Source: Hexactinellida sp. DTS-2022
Lineage: Eukaryota > Porifera > Hexactinellida
Direction of reading: 5' to 3'
DNA: 64,000 bases
NCBI GenBank assembly: GCA_028753945.1
Contig: JAPNXP010000004.1
Coordinates: 1,860,001 to 1,924,000, forward strand
The number at the start of each line of letters is the position of its first letter. Positions within the stretch are counted from its first letter, which is position 1. Of this stretch, positions 21,587-34,375 are shown one piece after another. Made by a program: the position numbers and the translations under genes. Below the pieces are notes generated by a model that made no database searches, was not told the DNA's origin, and was given only the letters and a program-made list of their open reading frames with translations.

Positions 21587-22700
21587 ACAAAACCAGTTAG
21601 TTCGTTACTTTTGCGATGAGAAGGAGAGCAACACGCTATAGAATCTAGATGAAGTAACTTATACAATCGACTAATTCAATTAACTTAAAGAAAAAATCAA
21701 TTTAACTTCTCTTCAGCCTGGACCCTTAATCTCAAGACAAAAAAATCCATAGTATACATGTTGAATGGTTTAATGCATATTTAGCATATATAATTACAAA
21801 TACTTTATGCATATTTAATTACAAATACTTTAGGAAAAATGGTACCGGAAGTACCTCTTCTCCAGGAAAATGTACTTATTATAGAAATCATTTGGAAGAG
21901 AAAGGCGTACAACATGACGCCATTTTACTAAAGTTCAAACTAGTTTAAGATGAATTGAGTATTTAGATTACGGGCCCTTCGGTCTCGGTCGCTTCGCGAC
22001 GGATCACTCTCACAAAGGCCGCTTCGCGACCTTTGTTCGTTCGTGGTAGACACAATGTAATACAAATAACGGCCTCTTCGCGGCCTTACTCATCGTGAGG
22101 TAAAAAAAGAATAGATAAAAGATTTATCTAGTTCAAAAAGGAATTTATATAAACAAGTATTCATATCTAAAAATCTAAACTTATGCATTCCTGTATGCTA
22201 TTAATAAATCACTAATAGAACTAAATTGAAATCATGCAGGTGGAGACAGCAGGTAATCACCGAAACCTCAATATGTGCAGTGAATTTAATATGTGAATAT
22301 GTGCAATGAATTTAAAGCAATAATAATAATAATAATAATAATTAATTCCCATGTGACGTCATAAACCCAGAAATCGGTATACGTGTGTCTCATTTCATGT
22401 TGTCTTGCCATCTAAAATTGTGGGCGAATCGGATAAGAACTGAAAGAGTTATTCCCAAATAAGTGCCTTTATGACGTCATAATCCCGTTATTTTAGATCG
22501 TTGTCGCAGTACAAAATTACCCTAGATCAGCTTTCTGGGACTCGTAGTCTTTCCAATCAATTCTGGACAAACACACAAACAGACAACAATTCCGCCTTTA
22601 ATTAATATATAGATTTAAGAGCATAGTAGTAGAAACATCCAAGCTGTTTATAACGTTGCAAATAGATCAAAAGAATTGTTGTAATATTCTAATCTCACTT
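21587..22700. other. No gene; GC-rich cttcgcg motifs and retroelement-like tail
   Basis: About 21970-22095 has three short palindromic patches of the gcttcgcgac type. An (aat)n microsatellite lies at about 22320-22343, followed by two gacgtcat motifs. About 22555-22615 ends tggacaaacacacaaacaga then attccgcctttaat, a tail like that at 5130-5178, as expected for the 3' end of an RTE or SINE-like element. Confidence 0.35.
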
Positions 22701-22734
22701 CCTTTATTATTTTAGTTTTCTTGTAGACGGTTTT

Positions 22735-22800
22735 ACACCAGGGGCTACGATTTTTGATCAAATAATTTTAACACCTATCTATACTATTAAAACACAAACC
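22735..22800 (+). repeat. Short fragment of the right-end array repeat
   Basis: caggggctacgatttttgat and aataattttaacacctat match array segments such as 57995-58035. The fragment ends at about 22775-22800. Confidence 0.5.
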
Positions 22801-22822
22801 TGTATAAATGTGTGTAAGTGTA

Positions 22823-22924
22823 CAGTCAACACCGCTTAATAGAGCCACCTCGGGACCAGGTTGTTTTGATCCGATTAAGCGGAGTAACCGATTAACCGGT
22901 GGCTCTATTAAGCGGAGTTGACTG
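22823..22924. mobile_element. pogo-type MITE, 102 bp
   Basis: Left end cagtcaacaccgcttaatag and right end, inverted, cagtcaactccgcttaatag differ at one base, with TA on both sides. Minimal nonautonomous element. Confidence 0.8.
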
Positions 22925-23982
22925 TATATATATTTGTTTGTATGTTCCGAGTTGATTGAAGAAAGTGGACGGTTTCCAAATGTCATTTTTGGCATATGGC
23001 GCTAACTTTTAGCACCCACCAACAAGTTGAGCTTTCGACTGAAAATTTTTCACACCTCGACAAGATATGACGTCATTGTCACAATTCGAGAATCGTGAAA
23101 AATCACTTGACCTCACATAATTTCCGCCCTCTTTGATATAAAATCTGAAAATTTAATAGAACATGGACATTAATGATGCGGACACGTGGGTCACACCAGA
23201 TTGCCACTATGCTTACTCATTGTCGCATAATGACGTAATCAACAAGATTTCACATAGATAAATTTACACTATTTAGGGACATAGCTAATTTCCGGAACGG
23301 GACGGTATGGAACGGTACCATTCCGGAAAATCAAAGTACCTAAATTACGGTACGGTACCATTCCGGGAAATTTAAGTACCTAAATTACGGAACGGGATAG
23401 ACCCCCAAGTTATTGGTTAATTTGGTTATTATAGACTTTAACAACATTTGTTTTTGCATTCTGATATACTATTTTGTACTAAATGTGCTAAATTATCAAG
23501 ATAAAATAAAACAAACCGGTGTAAGGGCGTTTAGGGACCCAGGGCCGAAATAGCTACCTATTGTGTTCTAGGGGTGCCCTAAATCGCTAGCGACTTAGGG
23601 ACCCCGAGTTTTGCATAGAGTTAGGGTTCCGGTATTTAAATTGTTAATTTAGGTACTTGAGCTGGGATAGATCAACTAAATATTGATTAATTAAACCTAT
23701 AACAATATATTCAATAATAAATAAATTACAGGAGTGGTATTAGTTGGACTTTCAATTAGGTAGTAACTCAGATTTCATCAGTAGTGTACGTGCGTGAGAA
23801 CATTTGGTGATGGTGGTGCTCAACACCACCTTGTCTACAGTCTACACGCCCGACACGTGTCACTTATACATACTTAATGTTTAGGGACTTACATAAGTTT
23901 TTAATTTTAATGATAACTCTCCTTGTAAAATGCCAATTGTATCACTGCCCTCCTTCCTGAGTGCGACACTTAGTTAGTATGA

Positions 23983-24792
23983 CCATGGCCTACTATATAA
24001 TACGGCTAGATAAGTCAAGTATTTGCCATTTTATTTCCAGGCCAGTGTTTACTTTCTAATTACTCGTAAAATAAATTACCTATTGTCATGGAATAAACTA
24101 AACTTAGGTTTTCAAATACGCTGGAAACATCTAAAATACTTTTGAGAATGATTTCTCATCGGATTTAACCACAATGACGTAATCAAATATACATGCCCAT
24201 ATATGGCAATGATGTTAAATAAATGTTAATTTTTTAGATAATTTGACAATCTAACTTTGCCGTTTTTATCCTAGTGCATTTTTCTTGTTAAATACTAACT
24301 ACAGTAACAAATTATGTAATTCCTTTCACTCAAATTCTTTTCAACGTCAATGTAAGTAAATAAATATACTATTGTTATCAAACCATATGTTTTGTATTTT
24401 TTTGAAATGTATAGTTAGATTTTTATCTAAGTCTTAAAAGTGCTGTTTGACGATGTACATGTTGCCCAGTCAGTTTAATGACCGTTCTTGTGACTTATTT
24501 AGCTAATGTTCACTGAATTTCTACTTCAATCTCCACTTCAAATCTTTAGTTCATAATTAGTATTAATACCATATATGGGTATGTATATTTGATTACGTCA
24601 TTGTGGTTAAATCCGATGAGAAATCATTCTCAAAAGTATTTTAGATGTTTCCAGCGTATTTGAAAACCTAAGTTTAGTTTATTCCATGACAATAGGTAAT
24701 TTATTTTACGAGTAATTAGAAAGTAAACACTGGCCTGGAAATAAAATGGCAAATACTTGACTTATCTAGCCGTATTATATAGTAGGCCATGG
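23983..24792. mobile_element. Foldback element with 5-bp duplication, 810 bp, nested
   Basis: About 230-bp inverted arms start ccatggcctactatataata. The 5-bp direct repeat tatga flanks both ends (23978-23982, 24793-24797). It shares its terminal ccatggcctac with the elements at 5971-7052 and 45145-48893. The centre of about 350 bp is unique and noncoding. Confidence 0.85.
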
Positions 24793-24825
24793 TATGACTA
24801 ATAATATTGTAATATTTTAAGGAGT

Positions 24826-24958
24826 CCTCTGCGCGGGTCGTATACGGGTGCCGCCCCCGCCCCGCAAAATATTCAGATCCTTTGTTCCGCATGAAACCGC
24901 GGGTTGCGGGTCCCGCGAACCGCGACCCGCATAATTATTGAATTAACCCGCGCAGAGG
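24826..24958. mobile_element. GC-rich small inverted-repeat element
   Basis: cctctgcgcgggt pairs with acccgcgcagagg at the ends; the interior is gggttgcgggtcccgcg-rich. hAT-like composition, but no 8-bp duplication was found. Confidence 0.5.
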
Positions 24959-25189
24959 TCTAGTCTCTATCACTGGACTGGTCGCTAGATTTAGCGAATT
25001 CGGAATAAGCGGGCCCTAAAACGCTAATGATTTAGGGCCGGGGTAAAAGAATAAAAAATGGGAATTTTAGACGGGAAAGGAAGATTGGAAATTGGAATCA
25101 CTATTTTGGTTTACTCGGGGTCTCGGTAGGGCATCCACGGGGTTGCACATATCTTTCGATCGAGGGTTAAGTGAAAGGAGGTATCTTTG

Positions 25190-25400
25190 TTCTGGAAATT
25201 AGAGATCAAAATTAACGGAATCGTATATTCCGGAAATTGGGTATTTAAATTCCCGGAATAAATTTGTTCCGGAAATTAGGCATTTAAAATTTCCGGAATC
25301 GAATATTCCTGAAAATAGGCATTTGAAATTCCGGAATAATTTTGTTCCGGAAATTAGGTATTCATATTTTCCGGAACCGTTTCGCGGAATTCCGTAATTT
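25190..25400. repeat. Degenerate tandem repeat of ccggaaatta units
   Basis: Three to four diverged units of about 50-60 bp, each with attccggaaatt(g/a)gg(t/c)att and a following ccggaat. They probably grew from the arm of the surrounding foldback. Confidence 0.55.
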
Positions 25401-25596
25401 AGGTACTTTGATTATCCGGAATGGTACCGATCCGTACCGTCCCGTTCCGGAAATTAGGTATGTCCTTATTTGGGCCTATTTACGCTTTATAATTATGTTA
25501 AAAGTGTAGAAACCACACATCAACCGCCAAGCGGTTGGTGTGTGTAGTTGTGTTCTGCCGCGAAGCGACCTAGCAAGCGAAGCGCGCTAGTTTAAA

Positions 25597-25910
25597 CTAA
25601 TTAAGGCTCATAGCATGAAATAATTAATAGTGAACTTGATAAAAATTACATATTTGGATAGAGAATCATATTCTACACCTTTTGGTAAATTACAAATGTT
25701 CAATTTGGCCTAGGTTTGTGCCATAATTGGAAGGCCAATCTTGTGTGTATCCTCACACTTCAGATTGAATAAAACTGTTAAATCAATTTCTATTGTTTCA
25801 ACTTGCAATAATGATATTGAATCTAGTTTTATTGCTTCAACTTGTAATTAATGCTAATTAATAACAGCAAATTAAAAAAATGAGATTACACTCATTTTAC
25901 AGTTTATTGC
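25597..25910 (+). repeat. Fragment of the right-end array repeat
   Basis: Matches about 58040-58270: actaattaaggctcatag, tctacaccttttgg, tgtgccataattgg and cacacttcagattga occur in the same order. Just upstream, about 25514-25544 is a hairpin, caaccgccaagcggttg extended by cacac/gtgtg. Confidence 0.65.
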
Positions 25911-26012
25911 ATTAAACGCTACATTTATATATGTAGTATACAGATCCAAAAAAAATTTCGAAAATCGGTATAGAACAATTTTTTTGGTATTTTGCCATTT
26001 TTTATTAATATT

Positions 26013-26878
26013 AAGGCCATGTAAAATAAATTAATTGTTTATCATCCGGATTTTTCAGAAATAGGGACGGCGGACGGGATTTTATTTTTAATTTACATTA
26101 TTATGCAAATAGCATTATCCTATGCCATACAATAAATATAAATATTTAATTTACTTAGAAAATCACATGATAATTAATTAGTTTAATTCAAAACCTAAAA
26201 CGTGATTTTATAAATTTATTCGAGATTTTCGAGATTAACTGTAAATCTCGAATAATTTTATAAAATCACTTTTTAGAGTGTCGGTTTGTGTATAATTTTA
26301 CTCAGGTAGCTGAATGGAGTCGAATGAGGGGTCACTTGATTAAGTGGGAACACAATTTGATAATGGAATTTTTACCCATTCCTAAGACATTCCAGCGTTG
26401 CTATGGAAAAATTCTTCCAAATATGGACATGTGATATATCAAATTGCTGGAAATTTAACGCAGAGTACCAATCTGGTGATAATAAGTTGATTGGAGCTGA
26501 TTTGAGAAAGTTAGCTCCAGAAATGTCGGCGATTTACTATAGAAACTCAGAAACTGCAACCCGTGTAAAAAGATTTCCTCACGGGTTTGGGCTTCAACTT
26601 TTTTTCTATGTTTATTTGGGTCCAGAAGAAGACTCTAGTGTAGAAATTGTTTGGTAACATTTTTTTTCAAGGTTTTCCTATAATTTGAGGTAAAATTCCC
26701 TACCTAAATGCCCAAATAATTCCCTATATACAAGACTAATTATACATTAGTACTTTACACAAGTTTATAGTTAATATCTGTTTTATGTTCATAAGATAAC
26801 AATAAAATATATCCGGACGGAGGGTAAAATTTGGAACGGACGGGGATAATAAACAAGTTATTTATTTTATATGCCTAA
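26013..26878. mobile_element. MITE with nested MITE copy B
   Basis: Ends aggccatgtaaaataaatta and, inverted, taggcatataaaataaataa; inside are tgtttatcatccgga and its counterpart. The relative at 62451-62815 lacks the block at about 26230-26704, which is the TA-type MITE also found at 1698-2244 (here without its left TIR). That gives an occupied/empty pair. Confidence 0.7.
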
Positions 26879-27069
26879 TATTTTGACTTAACTTGTTAAA
26901 TCTTACTCTATTGTTTCAACTTGCGATAATTATATTGATTTAACTTGTGAATTCGCGCTGGCTTCTATTTAATTGTCGTATTACTATACAATGGATTAAA
27001 GCAAATAAAATACGATAAGGAAATTAGTTGACTTTTAACTCATCGTGGATACATTGCTAAAATTAGTGG

Positions 27070-27360
27070 CATAAACAGGGTGGGGGGGCATACGCCCTCC
27101 CCGTAAAAAGTTGAAAGGGGGAAACATTAATGGTGCGGGTGTTAACGTGCCCTCTGGATAAAAAATATTAAGATATTTACATTGTTTAGTATGTACTGTT
27201 ACTCTATTTGATCCATTAATGGTTACAAATCGATATCTGGGTATCTCGCAATCAATTTTTTTCAGGGGGCAACCCCAGACCCCCCAAATGGGTCACTCGC
27301 TACACTCGCTCCGCACCCCCTCAACTTTAACTTAATCTTAGAACAGTTTGCGCCGAAGGT
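27070..27360. mobile_element. GC-rich repeat fragment related to 51830-52130
   Basis: gggcatacgccctccccg, acgtgccctctggataaa, aatcgatatctgggtatctc and actcgctccgcaccccc are shared, in order, with 51850-52085. Probably one repeat family; boundaries are not fixed. Confidence 0.55.
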
Positions 27361-29730
27361 TAAAAGAATTTAATATTTATAGAAACTATGGATTATAACG
27401 CTAGTGCACTCAGTAAATTGTAATTCAGTACGCAGTGATTTCTGTAGTGCCTTAGTTTATCATGCGATTGTTTAGATACTTCCAAAACAACTCTGCGTAT
27501 ATATGAAGAGAATTTTAAACATAGTTGCTGAACTATCTTCATGTTTTTAGGCACGCAATTTTTGAAATATCTAATTTTAGCTTCGTTAATGGTATAATAC
27601 AGCACGTTACAATTTTTACAGTATTTATTAGAAAGGGTTGAAAATTCATAGAAATAATGTTTAGTGTCTAATACAACTGCGCTATATTCACTGTAAGCTT
27701 TTGAAAATTCTAAGTCTCAATTTTCTTCCACTTGGAGCCCGGATCACCGGTTTTATTGGTGTTTGGTGTATTTTCGAACGAAAATACTTCCAATATTTGC
27801 AAAAAATACATATCCACAATTCCAAGGTATAATTTATTCACTTTGATTTTGGGAACAATGTAGGAAATTTTTAGCCCGTTTGAGTTGGTACATTTTGAGG
27901 TATAAATTGTTTAAACAACGCTGGACAAGATTATTTTTAGCTTGAATTGTGTAGAAGTGGCACAATCTGGAGTTTGAAACTTAGTTAAAAACACGATTCC
28001 AATATAATTTTAGTTGCAAATGTGCCTTGAAAATATTAGCAAATATTTCTAGGAGGTTAGAGCTAAACTCTAACACCCACGGTTGGGAAGTTGTTTTTGT
28101 AGTTGCTACATCATTGTTGTCACATGCCACAACCTTATATGGGCATTTGAAATCAGAACACATCATTTGAATTAAAATATAATCCCAGAAGTTTATCCAA
28201 TGAGTAAGAAATAGTATCATGATGTGATTAGAATTTTAGAGCTAGATTCTGCTGTCCATAGATCAAGAGTTAGAAAATTTCCTTCGTCATCAAAATTGGT
28301 CATATCAAAATTACCATATATGGTCATGTTGAGAACCGTGACACTTAGGGACCTAAAATGTATTATATACGTATAGAAAGTCAGGTATTTACAGTATTTT
28401 CTAATAGTTATAATCATTTTATCTCAAATCGTTTCTGAAATATCAACAGGTGTGAAATGCGAGATTTTTTGCTCCTTTCTAAGGGGTAAATGGCCATAAA
28501 CTATCGAATGATGTTTGGATCGTCTCGTTAAACGTCTCATTTGGTGCGCAAATGCTATTTCCATCTTTGTATTAACAAATTGGGGTGTTATATAAACATT
28601 ATTGTATATTTGTGGGCCTTGAGGTGTGAAAATATGACAAAACAGACAAAACCATGGTCATAAATTGGTCATAACTCATGATATATTAGTGCTAAAGTGT
28701 TGAAACCAAATCTTACATATGGATAAGAAGCTTACGCATTGATATGAAGAATAACAGAATTATTCTGTAGTCCAATTTCCCACAGTAAAATAAGATCACC
28801 GGGTACTGGCATAGCCTTCATCTTCTTTTATGCCCATAATTTCCTAATTTTTAACATATTCCAGAACTTTTTGACGTGAACCTTTATATTATGACCTGTA
28901 GATTCCGAATTTTTCGATTTTAGGACACAATATATGGCAGTGCAGAATTTCATAACCTCTTAAAATGCTGAAATTCGGAGAAATTCGTAGGCCGCAGCCC
29001 TAGAACGCTTATGACATCACGAATAACTATCAGAAAGTACCAAAGATTTCTTCAGGGGTAACATATGATCCATCTTCAGACCCTTGATCAATAATTGAAA
29101 GAATTCGCTTCTAAAATAAATTGTTCGAAAATCGGGAATTTACCGAGTGCCCTAGCCTTAGAAAAAGAATTTAATTGCGAGTTGAGCTTCACGAGGATTG
29201 GATAAAGTGGAATTCTACTCGAATAATGTACATTTTCTTAAGCCAACATACGTCAATGAACAATTGGAACTAAATTCTTCAATGACAATTGATTCTTCCC
29301 TCTACGTTAAGGGTAAACGTAGTAGCGTTACTGTTCTCATAGCGTCAATATCATCAGCGACACAAAACAAATCGAACTCCTAAACGAAATAACGACCAGA
29401 ACACAGATTATACAATCAGTTGGATACATATGTATATTAAGCAGCAGCTAAAATAAAATTAGCTATAGCACTAATAGCAGAATGTTATCATTCAGACCAA
29501 GATTCAGATACTCAACAGAGACTGCAATTTATACTGTGTCAAGTTGAAAATTCCTCCGTTTCAAGAATAGTCGGCGATATAATATCATTACACAAGTTTT
29601 TGTTTTAAAGGTACACTTCATCTCTCCAGCTTGTTATAGTTATCTCCAATCGCTCGAGAGAGCCTTTGTTTACCGAATCAAAGAATATATTAAAATTGTG
29701 TTCCAATATTCGCTTAGAGTGAATTTTCAA
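27361..29730. other. No gene recognised
   Basis: About 2.4 kb of AT-rich DNA. Short open frames have no domain. ggatcaccgg near 27740 and gatcaccgggta near 28795 might be ends of one old element, but the inversion is too short to rely on. Confidence 0.4.
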
Positions 29731-29734
29731 GTTA

Positions 29735-30150
29735 CAGTACATATTGGATATAGTGATAATGGTGGGGACATCTGATTTGTGGCCAAATTATCACTATATC
29801 CAATATATCACTAAATCCAATATATCACTATACCCATTATATCACCGCATCTAATATATGACTGTATACAGTCAATACTTATATTCTGAAAAGAATAATC
29901 AAATTCCTTATCAAATTCAAGTGGTAACGATATTTATACTGTAAAATATAAAATTATGGGGTCCAAGGAAGGTCAAAAATCCAATATTCTTGTGTAATCT
30001 GTACACAAATTATCACTATATCCAATAATGACATCACTATAACCAATAAAATTTGTAAGGGATTTGCTCGGGGACGCACCTAAAGCTGCAAAATTATCAC
30101 TATATCCAATATATCACTATATCCATTATCACTTTATCTATTATTTACTG
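29735..30150. mobile_element. pogo-type MITE cluster with atatcactatatccaat repeats
   Basis: cagtacatattggatatagt begins after TA at 29733-29734. Two possible right ends, each followed by TA, are at 29864 (catatatgactg) and 30150 (taatagataaa inverted). Between them, the unit atatcactatatccaat is tandemly repeated. Either one 416-bp element or two adjacent ones. Confidence 0.6.
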
Positions 30151-30820
30151 TATCTCGAAAATGTTAATTATAATTTCACATCTCTTAAACGCAATGTTAT
30201 GTATGATCCACATGGATGTAATTCATATCAAATCAGACATCTCATACAAAGGAGGAAAATAATTGGTTCTACGGTTAATTCAAATGAACCCAGAAAAACT
30301 GTTTTGTTATGCTATCCAGTTTGTATGAAAAAAATTTCCGAAATTGTACGTCTTTTACCTAGTTCTAGCACATCAGCAATTTAAATAAAGCCTATAATTC
30401 CACAACTAATTGGTGATATAGAAATTGTGGATAGTCCGTACGTGTAATCTGTACTGATAACTTTGATTTAAATCTTACTCTTTCAAATTCTTTTCACCAA
30501 ATCAAAAGACATTAACACGTATTGAAACTGTCTATTCTCAGTGAGAAAATTAACGAATTTAGGAAGTTTAAAAAAAGTGCTGATAATTTCCCGTTTTTCT
30601 CTAATCTTGATGACCAACAGTCTAACTAATCCACTACTTTGGAGAGAAAGGGAAACGAAAATAACCAAGTTGTTTGAATATTCATCATTTAATCATATGT
30701 TCTATATTTGGAACATGGTTGTTGAATACTTTCCAAATATTAAGGAGGGTAACATATTCAGCTGTGTTTGATCTGATAGTTGAACGAGAATTCGAAAATA
30801 CTGTAAGAGCACCAACTGCG
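30151..30820. other. No gene recognised
   Basis: Short overlapping open frames on both strands (30483-30917) show no recognisable motif. Confidence 0.4.
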
Positions 30821-30823
30821 GAC

Positions 30824-32493
30824 CAGGGAATGAAAGGTTCACGAACGAATTTGATTTGAACGAACTGAACGCAGGACTTTTAAGGGATTCACGGTGAACG
30901 AACTGAACGAACGACAACGGTTTCCGGACGTCGATTGAACGAACTGAACGAACTGAATTGAACGAACTGAACTGAACGAACTGAATTGAACGAACTGAAC
31001 TGAACGAACTAAACTGAATAAAGATAAATTATAAATATGGATCCATTAAAAATAATATGCGACTGCAAAAGTGTTAATTCCGGGCATCAGGGGCGTAGCT
31101 AGAGTTTTTGAACTAGAGGCGCACAAACGGCGCACAACATTAACTGATGGCGCATTACTTATATTGTTTAACATTTATTTTACATCCCGGGGCTCGTTCT
31201 TTTAGGCTCTGATGGATTTATCACTTTATATTATTTCACAGTGTAATAATGGTTATTCTTTGATTGCAAACATTGTTCCACATATCACAAAATTTATTAG
31301 AGCTTCACACCAATAGGCAATAGAGACAATAATTATGAAATTATATCACTTAATATTTAATACCTTAATGAAACTTTCAAAGTTTCCAATATATTTATGG
31401 TTACATGTTCAAATTGTAAATGTGTCATACAGTCAACTCACGTTTTAACGAAGTGCTCGGCACCTTAGTTTCATTTCGTTATAAGCGGAGTTTGTTATAA
31501 CCGGAGTTCGATCTAAAAAGAGTTCATTACATAATACAAGTTAAATTTCGTTGTACCGGAGTTTATTAAAAACGGATTTCGTTATAACCGGAGTTCGTTA
31601 TAAGCAGAATTCGTTATAAACCGGAGTTCGTAATAACCGGAGTAAATTCAATAGCTTAGAGGCTATATGGGATTTAAATGACTTCGATATAAGCGGAATT
31701 TTGTTAAGCCCATTTCGTTGTAACCAAAGTTTTATTAATGTAATAAGACTTCTGACTAGACTTCTGGCGAGGCACTCCGGAAACAACCCGGCAATAACCT
31801 TTACACAGGATACAGACCACTTCTATAACTCCTTTAGACACCCTTGGACCTTGCGGACATCACACGCTTTTCTTTACCTTTGAATCAACCTCCTATAATT
31901 TAGTATACTACCTTATTAGTGATAATTCTGATAAGCTTATACTCGAAAGATTCTTAATACTGCCATCTAATAAACGATTCCTATCAACACTTCGATTTCT
32001 TTTCGTATATATAAATATCAAAAACATATATATTGAATCTATTGATCTATCCAAATTCCAAGTGGGGGCGCCTCAAGGGGCGCATGGGAATAAAGTGGGG
32101 TGCACTGGCGCCCCCCTGGCTACGCCCTTGCCGGGCATCCCTAGTGGACTCATGTCTCTTAGCTTAGATTCTAGCTTCTTAACCTGAACTTCAATAACAG
32201 CTTGGAGGATCGAACAGTCCATCATAAACGGAATAGTTCGACTTACTCACTGTGCACTGAACGAACTGAACTAAATGAATTGAAGGGATTGAACGAACTG
32301 AACGAACTTAATTGAACGAACTGAACGAACTTAATTGAACGGATTGAACGAACGCGGGTTAGCCCGTAAACGAACTAAACGAACGCTGGTGGAGCTGAAG
32401 TTAGGAGGTGAACTTGAACGAACTGAACGTGCGTCAATTTAGGATGAACTGAATTGCGTCAATTCAGTCCGTTCGTGAACCTTTCATTCCCTG
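30824..32493. mobile_element. hAT-like MITE copy 2, interrupted
   Basis: Inverse-oriented relative of 3084-3636: it starts cagggaatgaaaggttcacg and ends with the inverse. Flanks ctgcggac and ctgtggac match in 7 of 8 bases. It is expanded by an insertion at 31088-32130 and is otherwise built of gaacgaactgaac repeats. Confidence 0.8.
31088..32130. mobile_element. hAT-like element nested in hAT MITE, 1.04 kb
   Basis: Starts caggggcgtagctagag and ends ctggctacgcccttg, with a perfect 8-bp duplication ccgggcat (31080-31087, 32131-32138). The uninterrupted sister copy at about 3390 (agggatgtcctgaatt) confirms the empty site. About 31435-31740 holds many cgttataagcggag/ccggagttcg motifs beginning tacagtcaactcacg, probably a further nested pogo-type MITE. 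No intact gene. Confidence 0.8.
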
Positions 32494-32895
32494 CTGTGGA
32501 CTCATCAAAAGATTTACATTTTGTCACTCAAAATTTGAAAGGTCACACGAGGAGCGAGCTTAACTACTACAGAGTATTGATAAATTTGTATAACATGCGG
32601 ATGTCTTCAACACAAGCTGTATTTAGAACACTGAAATCTTCGAACCTGGTTAACAAGAATGTTCACTGATGGTCTTTAAGATTGAGCCAATTGTACCGAA
32701 TGGTTTTTAGAAAATGTACAAAATTGAATATCTAAGAATTATCCTCTTGAACACCATTTTGGGCTCTATCGCATGATAACTGGGGCTCAGTATCACATTA
32801 GTTGCTGTCAAATTCTAGAGTCTGAAGAAGATTGAAATTGTCACATATATTAAAATTGTTTCCCCCAAGTACAGAGACAGACAAAAGTGATTATA
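32494..32895. other. No gene recognised
   Basis: AT-rich, with a 71-codon frame at 32454-32669 that starts inside the MITE end and has no known motif. Confidence 0.4.
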
Positions 32896-33472
32896 CACCA
32901 ACCAACCAAAAGTATTTGAACAGGAATTTTATTCCAGACACAATGTGCATATGTGCTTCTTGTAGCGTATTCACGGTTGTTTAACCTACTCTGAATCACT
33001 TTAAATATCTTGCTATAGTTATAAATTTCATAAACTTTCGATTTTAAGCCATTTTAATCAAAAATCCATTAAGTGTCATGTGTTCCTGCCTGCCACGTAC
33101 CACTTGTGGCAGAAGTGGCACAAATTGGAATGTGGCTGTATCGCAGTGGAAATAATCGTAAATATTGGAAATTAAGTACATAGACTCCTAGAGTAATTGT
33201 ACCATATGGTATTCAAATCTGAAATCAGAATTTGTATATTCTAATTGTCTCATAGTAATAATCAATTATATATTTAATAAGCTAATTATATAGTTAATGA
33301 GTTTAACACCTCCATAAAAATGCAAATTCAAATATAATCTTATTTTATTTTAGTTAATATATCGTTTCGTGTCAACATCCATGTTTGAGCATCTACAAAT
33401 GTTATCATCCTGCTAAAAGCTTCAATGTATCAAAACAAATTATTGTTGTTCAAATACTTTGTCCGTTTGGTG
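32896..33472. mobile_element. Tc1-like MITE, 577 bp, diverged
   Basis: Starts caccaaccaaccaaaagtat and ends atactttgtccgtttggtg, with TA on both sides. Internal gtgtcatgtgttcctgcc and gtggcagaagtggc resemble the centre of the MITE at 5181. Confidence 0.75.
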
Positions 33473-34308
33473 TAGTTCACTAAAAGCTTTTCTAGAGAAT
33501 TTTTCAGGACAGACCACTGGACCCGGACAGGAGTTAAATTTTTCCTTTGATTTAGAATATTACATGGTCAAAATGGATGACCTTTCTATAATGTTTTTGA
33601 AAGACAAAATATTCAATCCATTCTATTCATCGCAGGCTATGCTGTTTATTCCTATGTGAAATCGACTTTCATGGGAAATACTAGTCCAACTATCCCTTAC
33701 ACTAATTGAACTAGACAGTATTGAAGAATGGAGAAGTTGTTAGAATTGCAGTACATTTGGTTGGGATGTTCTAACTAAAGTGATAACAGTCAGTGTCAGT
33801 CACCAGTAACTGTATTATTGCTAACAAAGTGAAAAACGTAAATTCAGTATACGTACGTGTAGTTGTCAAGCAGCGAAAATTGTAGGAAATTAAGGAAGTT
33901 CAAATTGAGTTAAAAGTAGTCTTATTAAAGTTATTTGTTTCCAACATTCTTTTCCAAGTTCATTCTGTTACGCCTAGAACAGCAACTGTACATACGTATA
34001 TCTGTTCTAATAGTTTTACGCTTCATAAAGAAGCTACAGTATGCTGATATACCAATCAAATCAAATATTTGTGTTGATGATGTGCTTTAGAAATCTGGCC
34101 TGGTGACATATCCATATTCCAAATTTCACATCCTGTGCCATGGCCTTATATTACGTAGGCCACGGCCCAGGCCCCAGTGTATTATGGGATAGAGGGCATA
34201 CTGTTAATAGATTGGCTCCCTGTGAGACAACCATAAATAGCGTTTATTAAGAATTGCGGGCAGCCATTTAGCGTGAGAGAGTGCGATACTAAGCAAGGAA
34301 AACCTATC
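33473..34308. other. No gene; possible minimal foldback ends
   Basis: No domain is seen in the 66-codon frame at 33459-33659. At 34138-34165, ccatggccttatatta is joined directly to cgtaggccacgg, resembling both ends of the ccatggcc foldback family back to back. Confidence 0.35.
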
Positions 34309-34370
34309 AGTTAGATCGAGGTCTAGGGATAACTTAACATGATAAGTTATCCCTAGACCCCGATCTAACT
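34309..34370. repeat. Snapback hairpin, 28-bp stem
   Basis: The first half, agttagatcg then ggtctagggataactta, is repeated inverted after a loop of about 6 bases with one mismatch. It lies directly left of the mariner relic. Confidence 0.8.
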
Positions 34371-34375
34371 ACGAA

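Larger units (their letters stand above)
23276..25464. mobile_element. Composite foldback-like element with ccggaat-rich arms
   Basis: Left gggacatagctaatttccgg and right, inverted, ggacatacctaatttccgga begin TIRs of about 75 bp (aacgggacggta, aagtacctaaattacgg). The interior carries ccggaaatt tandem motifs (25190-25400), a ccctaaa-rich stretch at both sides, the foldback at 23983-24792 and the GC-rich MITE at 24826-24958. Its target duplication is unclear. Confidence 0.6.
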
